A stretch of 64,000 nucleotides of DNA from a virus, in the IMG/VR virus record IMGVR_UViG_3300034683_000041, positions 1 through 64,000 of that record; one strand, given 5' to 3'. A model generated the notes under the pieces. That model saw only the letters and a program-made list of their open reading frames with translations. It had not been told where the DNA came from and searched no databases. The position numbers and the translations under genes are program-made. This document shows, one piece after another, positions 17,281-26,258 of this stretch (position 1 is its first letter; each line of letters starts with the position of its first letter).

Positions 17281-17432
17281 GAACAAGAGACTAGGACACT
17301 CTTATTTAAATAACCACTCCATTGTCCTTCAAACAGATGAGTCCGTGTCCAGCTTATCTGTGGGTCGTTAAGGCGGACACAATTTAGGAAGATCGTACTA
17401 GCCCCCAAGGTACGATCTTCCTTTATTTTTTT
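17281..17432 (+). ncRNA. Candidate small RNA with pseudoknot and intrinsic terminator
   Basis: The interval is bounded by TATATTAC (17267) and a terminator: 12-bp stem 17387-17398 with 17410-17421, then TTTATTTTTTTTT. It contains no convincing ORF. Inside, ACAGAT (17333-17338) pairs with ATCTGT (17356-17361), and GTGTCC (17345-17350) pairs with GGACAC (17375-17380); the interleaved order makes an H-type pseudoknot. A transcript of about 150 nt is inferred. Its exact ends and target are unknown. Confidence 0.5.
17387..17432 (+). terminator. Intrinsic terminator of the candidate small RNA
   Basis: GGAAGATCGTAC pairs with GTACGATCTTCC across an 11-nt loop, followed by a T-rich run. It lies against the 3' end of the minus-strand RNA polymerase gene, for which it lacks a U-run. 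Confidence 0.85.
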
Positions 17433-17439
17433 TTGTTTA

Positions 17440-19383
17440 CTAGGGCATTCTTGTAAGATTGAACAGAGTTATGTCTGTCAAGTCAGTAGATGCTGACTTG
17501 AAGAACTTGCCATCCGTCCCGATAATGGAGCGAATACTACTAAGATACTCTTGACATTCTCTAGTAGCTTCATCGCTCATTATTCCGTTTAGTGAGACAG
17601 TATCCCCATCGTAATCTGCTCCAAGTCCTCTGGTTTGAGAATCGTGGATTATCAGACTGTCTACATAGTCTTTGCCCAATATTGGGTAGTGTGGGAGGAT
17701 GTACTCTTGTGTTTCATTGAACTGAGAACAGAATCTAACTTCTCTACTAGGAGCGGTAGTTCCGATCTTAGTTTTAGCCACGTAAGTTGAACCAAGTTCA
17801 ATAGCAGGATATCGTGTAACTTGACTATATTTGTCTTGAGTAGCTCGGTAAACCGCAAAGTACATCATCTCTAAATAACTAAGCGGACGGATCTTTGAAC
17901 GATCTACTTTTTCAGATCGGATCTGATCCGCTGTTAACAAGACAAGTTCAAGTACTGCTATATCTGAATGTTTACCAAAATACTCTTTTTGTTCTTCAGT
18001 TAACTCATCGTACTTGGGATGACTTTTAAGTCGTAGAAGTTCTTGTCTACTATTGACTTTGTATACTTCTCCCCAAGGAGTCTTTACTTGATCATCTTCG
18101 TGGTACTTATGAAAATCATCTCCAACTACAGTTGTGATGATATTAACTTCATTCCGGAACTTTAATGTTTCTGTTTCCGAGAATTCGATATTTTTTACGT
18201 TCGATTCCATAAAGGACACAAAATCGTCAACGTTCTTCAGAACATATATTCTATCTCCAAGATCGTACACTAAAAACGGATAATAAAACTTATTGTTCTT
18301 ATCTCGGACGATCACGGGTTTTGTTCGTATGTGTGCATTTTGGAACATCTGGATAATGGATTCCAGTCCAAGAGAACTTATCCCTTTTGTAACTTCCCGG
18401 TCAGTAACTTCAATATACTGAGTTTTGTATGTTTTAGGATCGATCGCAGTAATTGTAGTTTCACCTGAGCCAAATATCTGACTGTAAAACAATTCTCTTA
18501 GGGTATGTATCACAAGTGGCTGAAATGCTTTTGCTGCCTGGAACAATGGAATTATAGTTTCGTTGTGTTTGTGATAACTTGACGATTCTGGAGACGCAGC
18601 TTCTGATGTGGATACACTGATAACGTTACGTGATCCCCAAGCGATAGCTCTACGTGCGTATCTTCTCTGAACAAATCCGGTCTTTCCATCAAGAAAGTTC
18701 TTATGATAAAGATAAAGTTCGAATAACTTCTTTTGAAGAAGATACCGAACCCCATCGTAGAGTTTGTTCATGACAGGATCTTCACTATCTTTTACTTCCT
18801 GAGATAAACTAAGCAAAGATAAGTATATTTGATTGATTTCATCTGAAGTATACATATCTCCATCTTTACGCATATCTCGGATGCCTGCGGGAAGTATCAG
18901 AAGTTTAGTCGTAAATGCGACATTTTTTTCTCGCAATTGTTCAAGTACTTTGATTTTATTTGTTCTTGATCTTGACTTATTACGAACAAATTTTAACTGA
19001 GGAAATATCCTAACTACAAATGAATATCCTGTTTCTGCTCCAGGTGTAGTCGGTTCTGCAGGAACTAGATCTTTAAGTTTATTGTCGAATTTAGCATACG
19101 CTTTTCCTTCCATAATGGTTTGATAAAATCCTTTGATGTCTATCAAGTTCTTGTATGCAATAGGAACAAATATCTTAGAACCTAAGGTCATATACCCCAA
19201 TCTACCTAGACGTTCTGTACTTCCAACTTGCCCAAAAATAGTTTCTGAGTAGAGACCGTCTGGATGGAATTTTGTACTAGATGGCTCCCAAGATAAAAAT
19301 GATGTTACTTCCCCTATCTCGTGTTCATTTATAAACTTATCTATATCTAACGGCCAGATATTAAACGGACTTTGCGGTTCCAT
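17440..19383 (-). CDS. Virion-type RNA polymerase beta' subunit, N-terminal half
   Basis: 647 residues; the start at 19383 has GGAGG upstream on the minus strand. The catalytic Mg-binding loop is D590-Y-D592-G-D594 within GADYDGD, matching bacterial NADFDGD. Upstream, FLDGKTGFVQRRYARR then GSRNVISV corresponds to the bacterial [22 protein letters not shown] region, and LPAGIRDMRKDG to the dock region before it. The protein ends 53 residues after the active site, so the C-terminal beta' half must be a separate gene, as in phiKZ-like phages. It would join the beta parts to make a host-independent polymerase, packaged in the virion if it corresponds to phiKZ gp180. The neighbouring gp181-like gene supports that. 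Confidence 0.88.
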   Translation of the reverse strand: MEPQSPFNIWPLDIDKFINEHEIGEVTSFLSWEPSSTKFHPDGLYSETIFGQVGSTERLGRLGYMTLGSKIFVPIAYKNLIDIKGFYQTIMEGKAYAKFDNKLKDLVPAEPTTPGAETGYSFVVRIFPQLKFVRNKSRSRTNKIKVLEQLREKNVAFTTKLLILPAGIRDMRKDGDMYTSDEINQIYLSLLSLSQEVKDSEDPVMNKLYDGVRYLLQKKLFELYLYHKNFLDGKTGFVQRRYARRAIAWGSRNVISVSTSEAASPESSSYHKHNETIIPLFQAAKAFQPLVIHTLRELFYSQIFGSGETTITAIDPKTYKTQYIEVTDREVTKGISSLGLESIIQMFQNAHIRTKPVIVRDKNNKFYYPFLVYDLGDRIYVLKNVDDFVSFMESNVKNIEFSETETLKFRNEVNIITTVVGDDFHKYHEDDQVKTPWGEVYKVNSRQELLRLKSHPKYDELTEEQKEYFGKHSDIAVLELVLLTADQIRSEKVDRSKIRPLSYLEMMYFAVYRATQDKYSQVTRYPAIELGSTYVAKTKIGTTAPSREVRFCSQFNETQEYILPHYPILGKDYVDSLIIHDSQTRGLGADYDGDTVSLNGIMSDEATRECQEYLSSIRSIIGTDGKFFKSASTDLTDITLFNLTRMP

Positions 19384-19478
19384 GATATTGTTTACCTCCG
19401 ATCATTGAAGAGCATAAAATGAGTCAGAACTGGATATAAGATGCTTACCACTCAATCCACGACCATATGGAGATACAT

Positions 19479-20408
19479 ATGTCAGAGTCTCATTTTGATC
19501 AAGATAATTTCAATGTTGAGTATTTAAAAGACTTAACAAAAGTCAGAAAATGTGTATATCTAGATCTTACGTATTGTATCGATCTCTACGTAAGTTTTTT
19601 TATCTACTACTGCACCATCCTCAAACCCAACGAAGAGTTATTTTTACATGTAAAAGAAAATCTCGTCAAATACGACCATAGAAGAGACTTTGAACATGCT
19701 AAATATTTTCCTAATTTCAATATATCGGACGAACAAGTAATCGAATATTTGAATGATCCGGAACATCAATCAAAAATTTTACATGTGGGTATAAATACTC
19801 TTGTGGGAAGGATGCTTCCGGATATCCATAAACATCTTAGAAAACTAAACAGTGGACTAGGATATTACGGACCAATCGAATATTGGATAAATACCCATCC
19901 CATCCAAGACTTAACAAACTATTCAATAGAACTTTTAAAAGACAGATTCTTAAAGATAGATCCTGACAACTACATAACAAATATCACCGCATCGAAAAAC
20001 TTCAAAGAAGAAGATTTTTCAGATCTGACTGCAGAAGAAAGAATCGCACTTGAGCTTGACCTTTCTCAGATCAAAAATGATCCTACTTTAAGAATTGCAC
20101 TTACACATAAACCTTGTAGACAGATCTCTATAAAAGATCTGAAAAAAGTAGATATATTCTTTTTGAATGATCTAAGAGAATTTGATGACCCATTAAGTTC
20201 GCTTTATTCTCCAATCGTCAACAATCTGGTATTTCAGGATGCGTTGGTATGTGTTCCTAGAAGATACACTAATCCTGAAATCATTGAGCAACTTCCTAAT
20301 CTAAGTCAACAGGAAAAAGACCAAGCACTGGCAATTGCTCCACTTGTTGCATCGATGTATTTTGAAATGATATATTTCGATCCTTGGATTCTAAATAAAA
20401 AGGGATAG
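19479..20408 (+). CDS. Unknown protein between RNAP beta' and the large tail/lysis protein
   Basis: 309 residues from ATG 19479, with GGAGAT (19469-19474) just upstream; an earlier ATG at 19467 is part of that ribosome site. Starts divergently from the RNAP beta' gene. Charged and helical-looking, no motif. Its stop is 3 nt from the next ATG, so it is co-translated with the 1945-residue protein; a virion role is inferred. Confidence 0.7.
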   Translation: MSESHFDQDNFNVEYLKDLTKVRKCVYLDLTYCIDLYVSFFIYYCTILKPNEELFLHVKENLVKYDHRRDFEHAKYFPNFNISDEQVIEYLNDPEHQSKILHVGINTLVGRMLPDIHKHLRKLNSGLGYYGPIEYWINTHPIQDLTNYSIELLKDRFLKIDPDNYITNITASKNFKEEDFSDLTAEERIALELDLSQIKNDPTLRIALTHKPCRQISIKDLKKVDIFFLNDLREFDDPLSSLYSPIVNNLVFQDALVCVPRRYTNPEIIEQLPNLSQQEKDQALAIAPLVASMYFEMIYFDPWILNKKG

Positions 20409-20411
20409 ACC

Positions 20412-23400
20412 ATGGCAAAACATGACGATTTTGAAATGGGTTCTGAATTTGATGATTTTCAAAGTGATTTTGAAGATTTTGATTTTGATATAGATGAAAA
20501 TGCAGAAAAGCGAGGATCTAGAGAACCTGCATCCCGAACAAAACAATTAGCTACAGCTGGACTTGACGGAGTTAAATCTAATATCACGAAGAAGCTCATT
20601 TCACGTATGGGATACCAGATGCCCAATACCCAGCAGCTTCTTGGAGATGCTACACAGATTTTATCTGATGGACAAAGATTACGAGACGATTTTGTACGAG
20701 ATATAACTCCTGGCATGTTGCAACTCAAACGTGCAGGGCAGGTATTCTTCCCTAGAGTGAAATCATATCTTCCGGACAAAGTCGGATCAAAGATAGAGAA
20801 TTTTCTCAAAACAGAAAATCGTTCTGGTGGACTTTCGTTAGAAGAAGAGCGTCGTTCTCTCGTAAATGAAAATCTTGAAAATATATTTAAACTTCAAGTC
20901 GAACAAGACCAAGAAACAAAGAAAGAAGCTAAATTAGATACCTTTGTCGATAGAACTCTAGCTTCTGGAAGACATAAAGAAAGTGCAGGGCTGTTAGACA
21001 GCATCCGTATAGCTACAGAGTTCAATAAGAACTACTTAACTAGTGTAGATATTGCATATCGTAGAAAACGATTAGAATTAGCATACGACCATCTGTTTGT
21101 CGCTAAAGATACACGAGAACTTATTAAAGGGTTATCTCAAGTCATAGAGACTAACCTCAAAGACATTAGCCACAATACTGCTCTTCCGGATATCCAGAAA
21201 CAACAGCTCTCAGAGTCGTACAAAGAAGTCATGAGAGGGGCAGTATCTAACAGAATCAATCAGCATCTGTCTGGATGGGTAGGCCAGATAGGGAAAAATA
21301 TCAAATCTCGAGTTTTAGATCCTGTTGTGCAAGGTGTGAACATGGCAGCAGGTGCTGCTGAAATGACTGCAGATTTTGCACAAATGGAAGAAGAGCTTGG
21401 GATGAGTTCTGCTCCGAGTTCTCCTTTTACCTTACTTGGTAAAGCCGCAGGTGGAGGACTTACTTCTTTACTGGGTAAAAAACTTACAACCAAGTTATTT
21501 GGTTCTGCAGGAGATGGACTCATCTCTCCATATGCAGGAACACTGGAAGGATGGTCTGGGCAAGCTAAATTAAAAGCTATGCTTAAAGTAAAGGAACTTC
21601 AGGAAAACTTAGATCCTTCTTCTCCGATAGGATTCTTAACTGAACTTCTTTCTTCTGGTGTATCTAGAGATGCTGGAACTCTTGTCAATACTGCAGCAAA
21701 ACCAGAAGATCTTGCATCGTACGACGTTGCTGCAAGAACCAGTATAGTGGAGATCATGCCGGGATATCTTGCAAGAGCAGTACAGCTCTTATCCAAGATA
21801 GCTACAGGAAAAGATACTTCACTTTTAACTTACGATTACACTAAACGTGATTTTGTAACTTCAGGACAATTACGTAAACGGGTTATAGAAGAAGCGTTCG
21901 GTACTGAAGAACAACGGTCTGAAGATATCGGAAGAGCAGTTGGAGCGATCCGTGGGCTTTATGGGCACTTAGGCGAAGATGTTGTACAAATTGATAATGC
22001 TGCAAAAGACATAGCCACATTTATCATCAACTCTGCCACTAAGAAGTATCTGTTAGCTCCTAACACTATCCGAAAATATCTTAATGAAGAAGAATTGTCG
22101 GATAGTGAAAATAACTATATCTCTAGAACTTCCAATGGAATAAAAGATTCTCGTGCATTCTTTACGATACTAAACACGATCTTGTATCCTGATGGGAAAT
22201 CTAAATACATTGATGCAGAAACTGAGATCAATCGATATATAATCGGACTCATGCAAAAGGATGAGTATCTGGATGTCCTTCCAAGATATCTCAATGCTAC
22301 AGGACAAGCATCTCTGTTCACAGATCTTGCTACTAGTACCGGAGATAGATTTCAGTTCAATCAGGAAACTATCCAAAAGTTACTTCATGGAGATCTTGGT
22401 AAATCGTTTATCGGTTCTCTTGAAAATGAATCGAATTATACTCAGAATAAATTTAACAATTTAGTTCAGAGTGTCCAAAATGCTCCAGAAAGTGTACGTC
22501 AGTTATTTGAAAGTGTAAGTGGAAATCGAGCAGCATTATCTATTTCAGATACAAAACTTCCTGGATTCACTTCTTCCTTAAATCCTCTCACAAGTACGTA
22601 TGAGATGGATCCTACTGGTGTACGAAAATCTCCGTTCTCAGGAATCACGATTCCCAAGGCTACAGAGAATCGTAATGACGAATCTGTTACAAGTATCATA
22701 CCTGTAAAGATAGCTGAGGTAGAAGGATTACTTCCTACTTATCTCAAGAAATCAGATATTGATTTTACTTCAATTATCAAACTTAAAGATCCTCAAGTTA
22801 CAAAATCGTCTACGCAATTGGAAGATATTGCCGAGATGCATTTTGAAAGACAGTTCACCGTTCCTGACTTACTGGAAAGGATTGCTGAAAGCTCTGGAGA
22901 AATGAATGATAAACTCATGTCGCTTCTCGCAGATGGAATAACTATATTTGGACAGCTCTATCATAAGGGCAAACGTCTTACGATTGGTGGATTAAAGCGA
23001 CTCAAATCCCAAGCACTCTCTATACCCAAAGGACTTAAAGACTTAGGAGAAGATGCATATCTTCATGGTCTTTACGGACTTGACTGGGTAAAAGAGAAGA
23101 TTCCTGGATTAAAACCCATTTACGACAAAGGCAAAAAGTACCTTGGAGATAAATGGGACGGTACTAAGAGAGCTGCGAAGAATATTGGTTGGGGTATGGT
23201 CGATGCCGGACTTGGTCTTGGAGACATGATGCTCAGTCTCCCCGAAGCAGTAGGTCAAGGCTTCACTATGGCTAGAGACGGATTTGCTAAAGTTAAATCC
23301 AATATCGCAGCCAGATGGAAGATCGGACAAGAAAAAGCAAGGAAGACTAAACGGTTTGTAGACGTATACCGCAAAGATGAAGTAGAAATAGGTAAACCAT

Positions 23401-26249
23401 TATTATCTGCTAAAAAACAGATATCTGGGGTTGTGTTCAATGACGGTTCTGCAGTTAGAACGTCATACCGTATAACCAAACCGGTTATTGACCCAGAAGA
23501 CGGTACTACCTACATCACACAAGAAGACATAGAACACGGACTTGTAGATGTAGAAAACAATAGTCTGACACCTATTGGAATCATAAAAGGCATCGCAAGA
23601 ACTATAGATACAAAACTTCTTGGTGGCGCTTTTGGTAAAGCCAAATCTCTTCTTGGAGGTCTCTTTGGTAAAGACAGTTTCTTACGAAAGATACTCTCAG
23701 GGGGACTTAAAGGATTAGGTAATTTATTTACTAAAGGTCCACTGCAATGGATGACTAGCTTCAATTCAAAAATCACCAAAAAAGAATTGAAAAGTCTTGT
23801 TGGTGACAAATTAGATCTCATCTACAACTATCTTGTAGCTAGATTCGGCAATGTGCAGCAAAAATTAACTGCACTACAAGTACGAGCTGGAGACAGTGAT
23901 GGTGATGGAAAACGAGATTCTATTTTTGAAGAAAAACAGAATAGGCTTAAAGAAGAACAACACGAACGTATTGAAGATCGGGAAGAAAGACAAACTGAAG
24001 CATTAGAAGCAATTCGTAATGCTCTTACCCCTAAGAAAAAGAAATCTAAAAATGAAGATGAAGGTGGACTTGTCTCTGGACTTCTCGATCTTGTAACTGG
24101 AGGAAAAGGTAAAGGTGGAGGATTTCTTAGCAAATGGGGCGGTAAACTTCTTGGAGCTCTTGGCCTCGGAGGGGCAGCTGCTGGGGGTGCTACTGCTGCT
24201 AGTGCTGTCGGTGCTGGTGGTGCATTGGCTACTCTCGGGTCTACAGCTACAGCTGCTGGAACCGCTCTCGCTAGTGGAGTTGCCACGACTGCTACCGCTA
24301 CAGGTGGTCTTCTTGCTGGTAGTGGGACTACTCTTGCTGCTCTGGCTTCTAATCCTATCGGATGGGTCATCGGAGGCACTCTTGCTGTCGGAGCAGGTGC
24401 GTATCTTGGATATAGATACCTGAACCCCAGTGGGGATTCTCTCATAGATGCTAGAGCGCAAGCCTACGGTATAGATCTTAATGCTTCTACTGGTCTTTTT
24501 ACAGGATCAAATACTAAACGTATACTCGAACTTGAAGAACGTACTGCTGCTATAGTAGAAGGACGTTCTAATCCTTTGAATGACTCAGACATGGAATACT
24601 TTGCCGATCTGTTCGGATTTGATAGAAAAATTCAAAACCAAGTTGCTTACTTTGCAAGTTGGTATAGACAAAGATTCTATCCTAGTTTTCGTATATTCTT
24701 AAATATCATTAAGAATGCTGGATTTACGTATAGTTCGATCGACGACATAACGGAAGAGTTCCGTAAACCAATCGCGGACGAATTCTTAAAACAAACCTCA
24801 GGGCACGTCAATGCTCTTCGCAATCTCGTACCTACAATGCAGGGATATAAAACATTTGAAAAAATGCAGAATATCCCACAATCGGAAGAAAATAAAGCAC
24901 AAGCTCATGTTGCAGTAAATACAGAAAAAGTTTCTAATAACGAAGTTAGTTCGCGTACTCAGAAATACAAAGTCGATCCTAGCATATCTGAAGTTACTAA
25001 CAATCTTCCAGATCCTAAGCCAAAGAAACGAGTTCCTTCGGATACTTCTCCAGGTGGAGCAGGATTCTGGACTGGGTTCTATGGTGGACAAGAAACCTTA
25101 GACGCTATGGAAACTGTGGATACTTCCAACTACAAACCGGAATTACCTAAATCTGGAGAACTTGGAGCTATATCTGCACAATTTGAATCGTCTAAGAAAG
25201 GATCGCTTGCTATAGGGTACGATGCTACTGGCGGTACAAGCTATGGTAAATACCAATTAGCATCTAGAACTGGAACGTTCGGAAGATTCTTAAGTTGGTT
25301 AGAAACACAAGGTCCCAGTGGACAGGAAATCGTTCGAAGATTACGCAATGCTAACGGTCCTTATGACACTGGAAGTACTTCTGGTGCAGTACCTAACGAA
25401 TGGCGTAAACTCGTTATTGAAGGAAAACTAAAAAATTACGAACATCAGTTCATTAAACTGTCACACTACGATCCTGCACTTCAAGGACTTCCTAGTGAAC
25501 TTAGGGCATTGGTACTTGGATCAAAAGCATTACAAGATGTACTTTGGTCTACTGCAGTACAACATGGTCCTAGTGGTGCAGTGAAGATATTCCGTGAAGC
25601 ATACGGACACGTATCGTCTAACGGTCAAGTCAGGATGGAAAGTCTTATCAAAGAGATCTATGCTGACAGAAAAGATAAGTTCCCATCATCGACAGCTAGA
25701 GTTCAAGCTGCAGTAAGAGACAGATTCAAAAAGGAATCTTCTGTTGCATTAGCTATGCTTGCAACAGAGTCAGCTTCTCCTGATGTTTCTGGTGAAGATA
25801 TTGTAGCTTCCGAAGCTACTAAATCTTACGACGAAGAACCGATGTCTATGCCAACCGCACAGGAAACTGGAACTACCTTTGGTACGAAACGAACTAAAGT
25901 CGCAGTACCAGAACAGACTCCTACACGAAACGTTGTTACTGCATCGGTAGAAACTAAACCTCAGAAAAACGTCACTTCTGTTACTCCTCAAACAGCAAAT
26001 ACGTCAATCGATCTTACTCCAGTTGTAGCTATCCTTACCCAGATGAAAACTGGGATAGATCAACTTGTTAGTGGAAATGTTGTTTTAGGAGAAATCCGTG
26101 ATGGTTTAGCATCTGGGTTTAACGACATGGTAACTCTTGCCAAAAGTAACTCTTCCACTACGTCCATAAAACATGCGAACTTTCAACAGAGAGCATCTAT
26201 GTCACGTAGTGGGATCAGTGTCACAAGACAAAAAGCGTATACCTCTTAG
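20412..26249 (+). CDS. Giant virion protein with peptidoglycan-hydrolase domain (phiKZ gp181-like / tape-measure-like)
   Basis: 1945 residues. In order: very acidic Asp/Phe-rich N-terminus (1-35); long helical region; a Ca-binding-like loop DSDGDGKRDS near 1160; Lys/Glu coiled coil (about 1172-1205); a Gly/Ala/Thr/Leu-rich hydrophobic segment (about 1250-1335) able to insert in membrane; a muramidase/transglycosylase-like domain (about 1580-1740) with FESSKKGSLAIGYD then GGTSYGKYQLAS; and a C-terminal coiled region. The GG-SYG-YQ pattern is shared by virion-associated cell-wall hydrolases. The protein probably spans the tail and opens peptidoglycan at injection. phiKZ gp181 is a similarly large virion protein with a lytic domain next to RNAP genes. 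Exact catalytic residues cannot be fixed by eye. Confidence 0.75.
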   Translation: MAKHDDFEMGSEFDDFQSDFEDFDFDIDENAEKRGSREPASRTKQLATAGLDGVKSNITKKLISRMGYQMPNTQQLLGDATQILSDGQRLRDDFVRDITPGMLQLKRAGQVFFPRVKSYLPDKVGSKIENFLKTENRSGGLSLEEERRSLVNENLENIFKLQVEQDQETKKEAKLDTFVDRTLASGRHKESAGLLDSIRIATEFNKNYLTSVDIAYRRKRLELAYDHLFVAKDTRELIKGLSQVIETNLKDISHNTALPDIQKQQLSESYKEVMRGAVSNRINQHLSGWVGQIGKNIKSRVLDPVVQGVNMAAGAAEMTADFAQMEEELGMSSAPSSPFTLLGKAAGGGLTSLLGKKLTTKLFGSAGDGLISPYAGTLEGWSGQAKLKAMLKVKELQENLDPSSPIGFLTELLSSGVSRDAGTLVNTAAKPEDLASYDVAARTSIVEIMPGYLARAVQLLSKIATGKDTSLLTYDYTKRDFVTSGQLRKRVIEEAFGTEEQRSEDIGRAVGAIRGLYGHLGEDVVQIDNAAKDIATFIINSATKKYLLAPNTIRKYLNEEELSDSENNYISRTSNGIKDSRAFFTILNTILYPDGKSKYIDAETEINRYIIGLMQKDEYLDVLPRYLNATGQASLFTDLATSTGDRFQFNQETIQKLLHGDLGKSFIGSLENESNYTQNKFNNLVQSVQNAPESVRQLFESVSGNRAALSISDTKLPGFTSSLNPLTSTYEMDPTGVRKSPFSGITIPKATENRNDESVTSIIPVKIAEVEGLLPTYLKKSDIDFTSIIKLKDPQVTKSSTQLEDIAEMHFERQFTVPDLLERIAESSGEMNDKLMSLLADGITIFGQLYHKGKRLTIGGLKRLKSQALSIPKGLKDLGEDAYLHGLYGLDWVKEKIPGLKPIYDKGKKYLGDKWDGTKRAAKNIGWGMVDAGLGLGDMMLSLPEAVGQGFTMARDGFAKVKSNIAARWKIGQEKARKTKRFVDVYRKDEVEIGKPLLSAKKQISGVVFNDGSAVRTSYRITKPVIDPEDGTTYITQEDIEHGLVDVENNSLTPIGIIKGIARTIDTKLLGGAFGKAKSLLGGLFGKDSFLRKILSGGLKGLGNLFTKGPLQWMTSFNSKITKKELKSLVGDKLDLIYNYLVARFGNVQQKLTALQVRAGDSDGDGKRDSIFEEKQNRLKEEQHERIEDREERQTEALEAIRNALTPKKKKSKNEDEGGLVSGLLDLVTGGKGKGGGFLSKWGGKLLGALGLGGAAAGGATAASAVGAGGALATLGSTATAAGTALASGVATTATATGGLLAGSGTTLAALASNPIGWVIGGTLAVGAGAYLGYRYLNPSGDSLIDARAQAYGIDLNASTGLFTGSNTKRILELEERTAAIVEGRSNPLNDSDMEYFADLFGFDRKIQNQVAYFASWYRQRFYPSFRIFLNIIKNAGFTYSSIDDITEEFRKPIADEFLKQTSGHVNALRNLVPTMQGYKTFEKMQNIPQSEENKAQAHVAVNTEKVSNNEVSSRTQKYKVDPSISEVTNNLPDPKPKKRVPSDTSPGGAGFWTGFYGGQETLDAMETVDTSNYKPELPKSGELGAISAQFESSKKGSLAIGYDATGGTSYGKYQLASRTGTFGRFLSWLETQGPSGQEIVRRLRNANGPYDTGSTSGAVPNEWRKLVIEGKLKNYEHQFIKLSHYDPALQGLPSELRALVLGSKALQDVLWSTAVQHGPSGAVKIFREAYGHVSSNGQVRMESLIKEIYADRKDKFPSSTARVQAAVRDRFKKESSVALAMLATESASPDVSGEDIVASEATKSYDEEPMSMPTAQETGTTFGTKRTKVAVPEQTPTRNVVTASVETKPQKNVTSVTPQTANTSIDLTPVVAILTQMKTGIDQLVSGNVVLGEIRDGLASGFNDMVTLAKSNSSTTSIKHANFQQRASMSRSGISVTRQKAYTS

Positions 26250-26258
26250 GAGAAATAA

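Noticed and set aside
17335-17380. Hammerhead-ribozyme-like string (GATGAGTCCGTG)
   Set aside because: Resembles the CUGAUGAGUCCGUG core, but the invariant U after the first C is A, and no GAAA or cleavage-site pairing follows in the right place. Kept as a pseudoknot RNA candidate instead.
23828-24445. 205-codon and overlapping 152-codon minus-strand ORFs
   Set aside because: Shadows of the Gly/Ala-rich segment of the 1945-residue protein, made of Pro/Ala/Ser runs.
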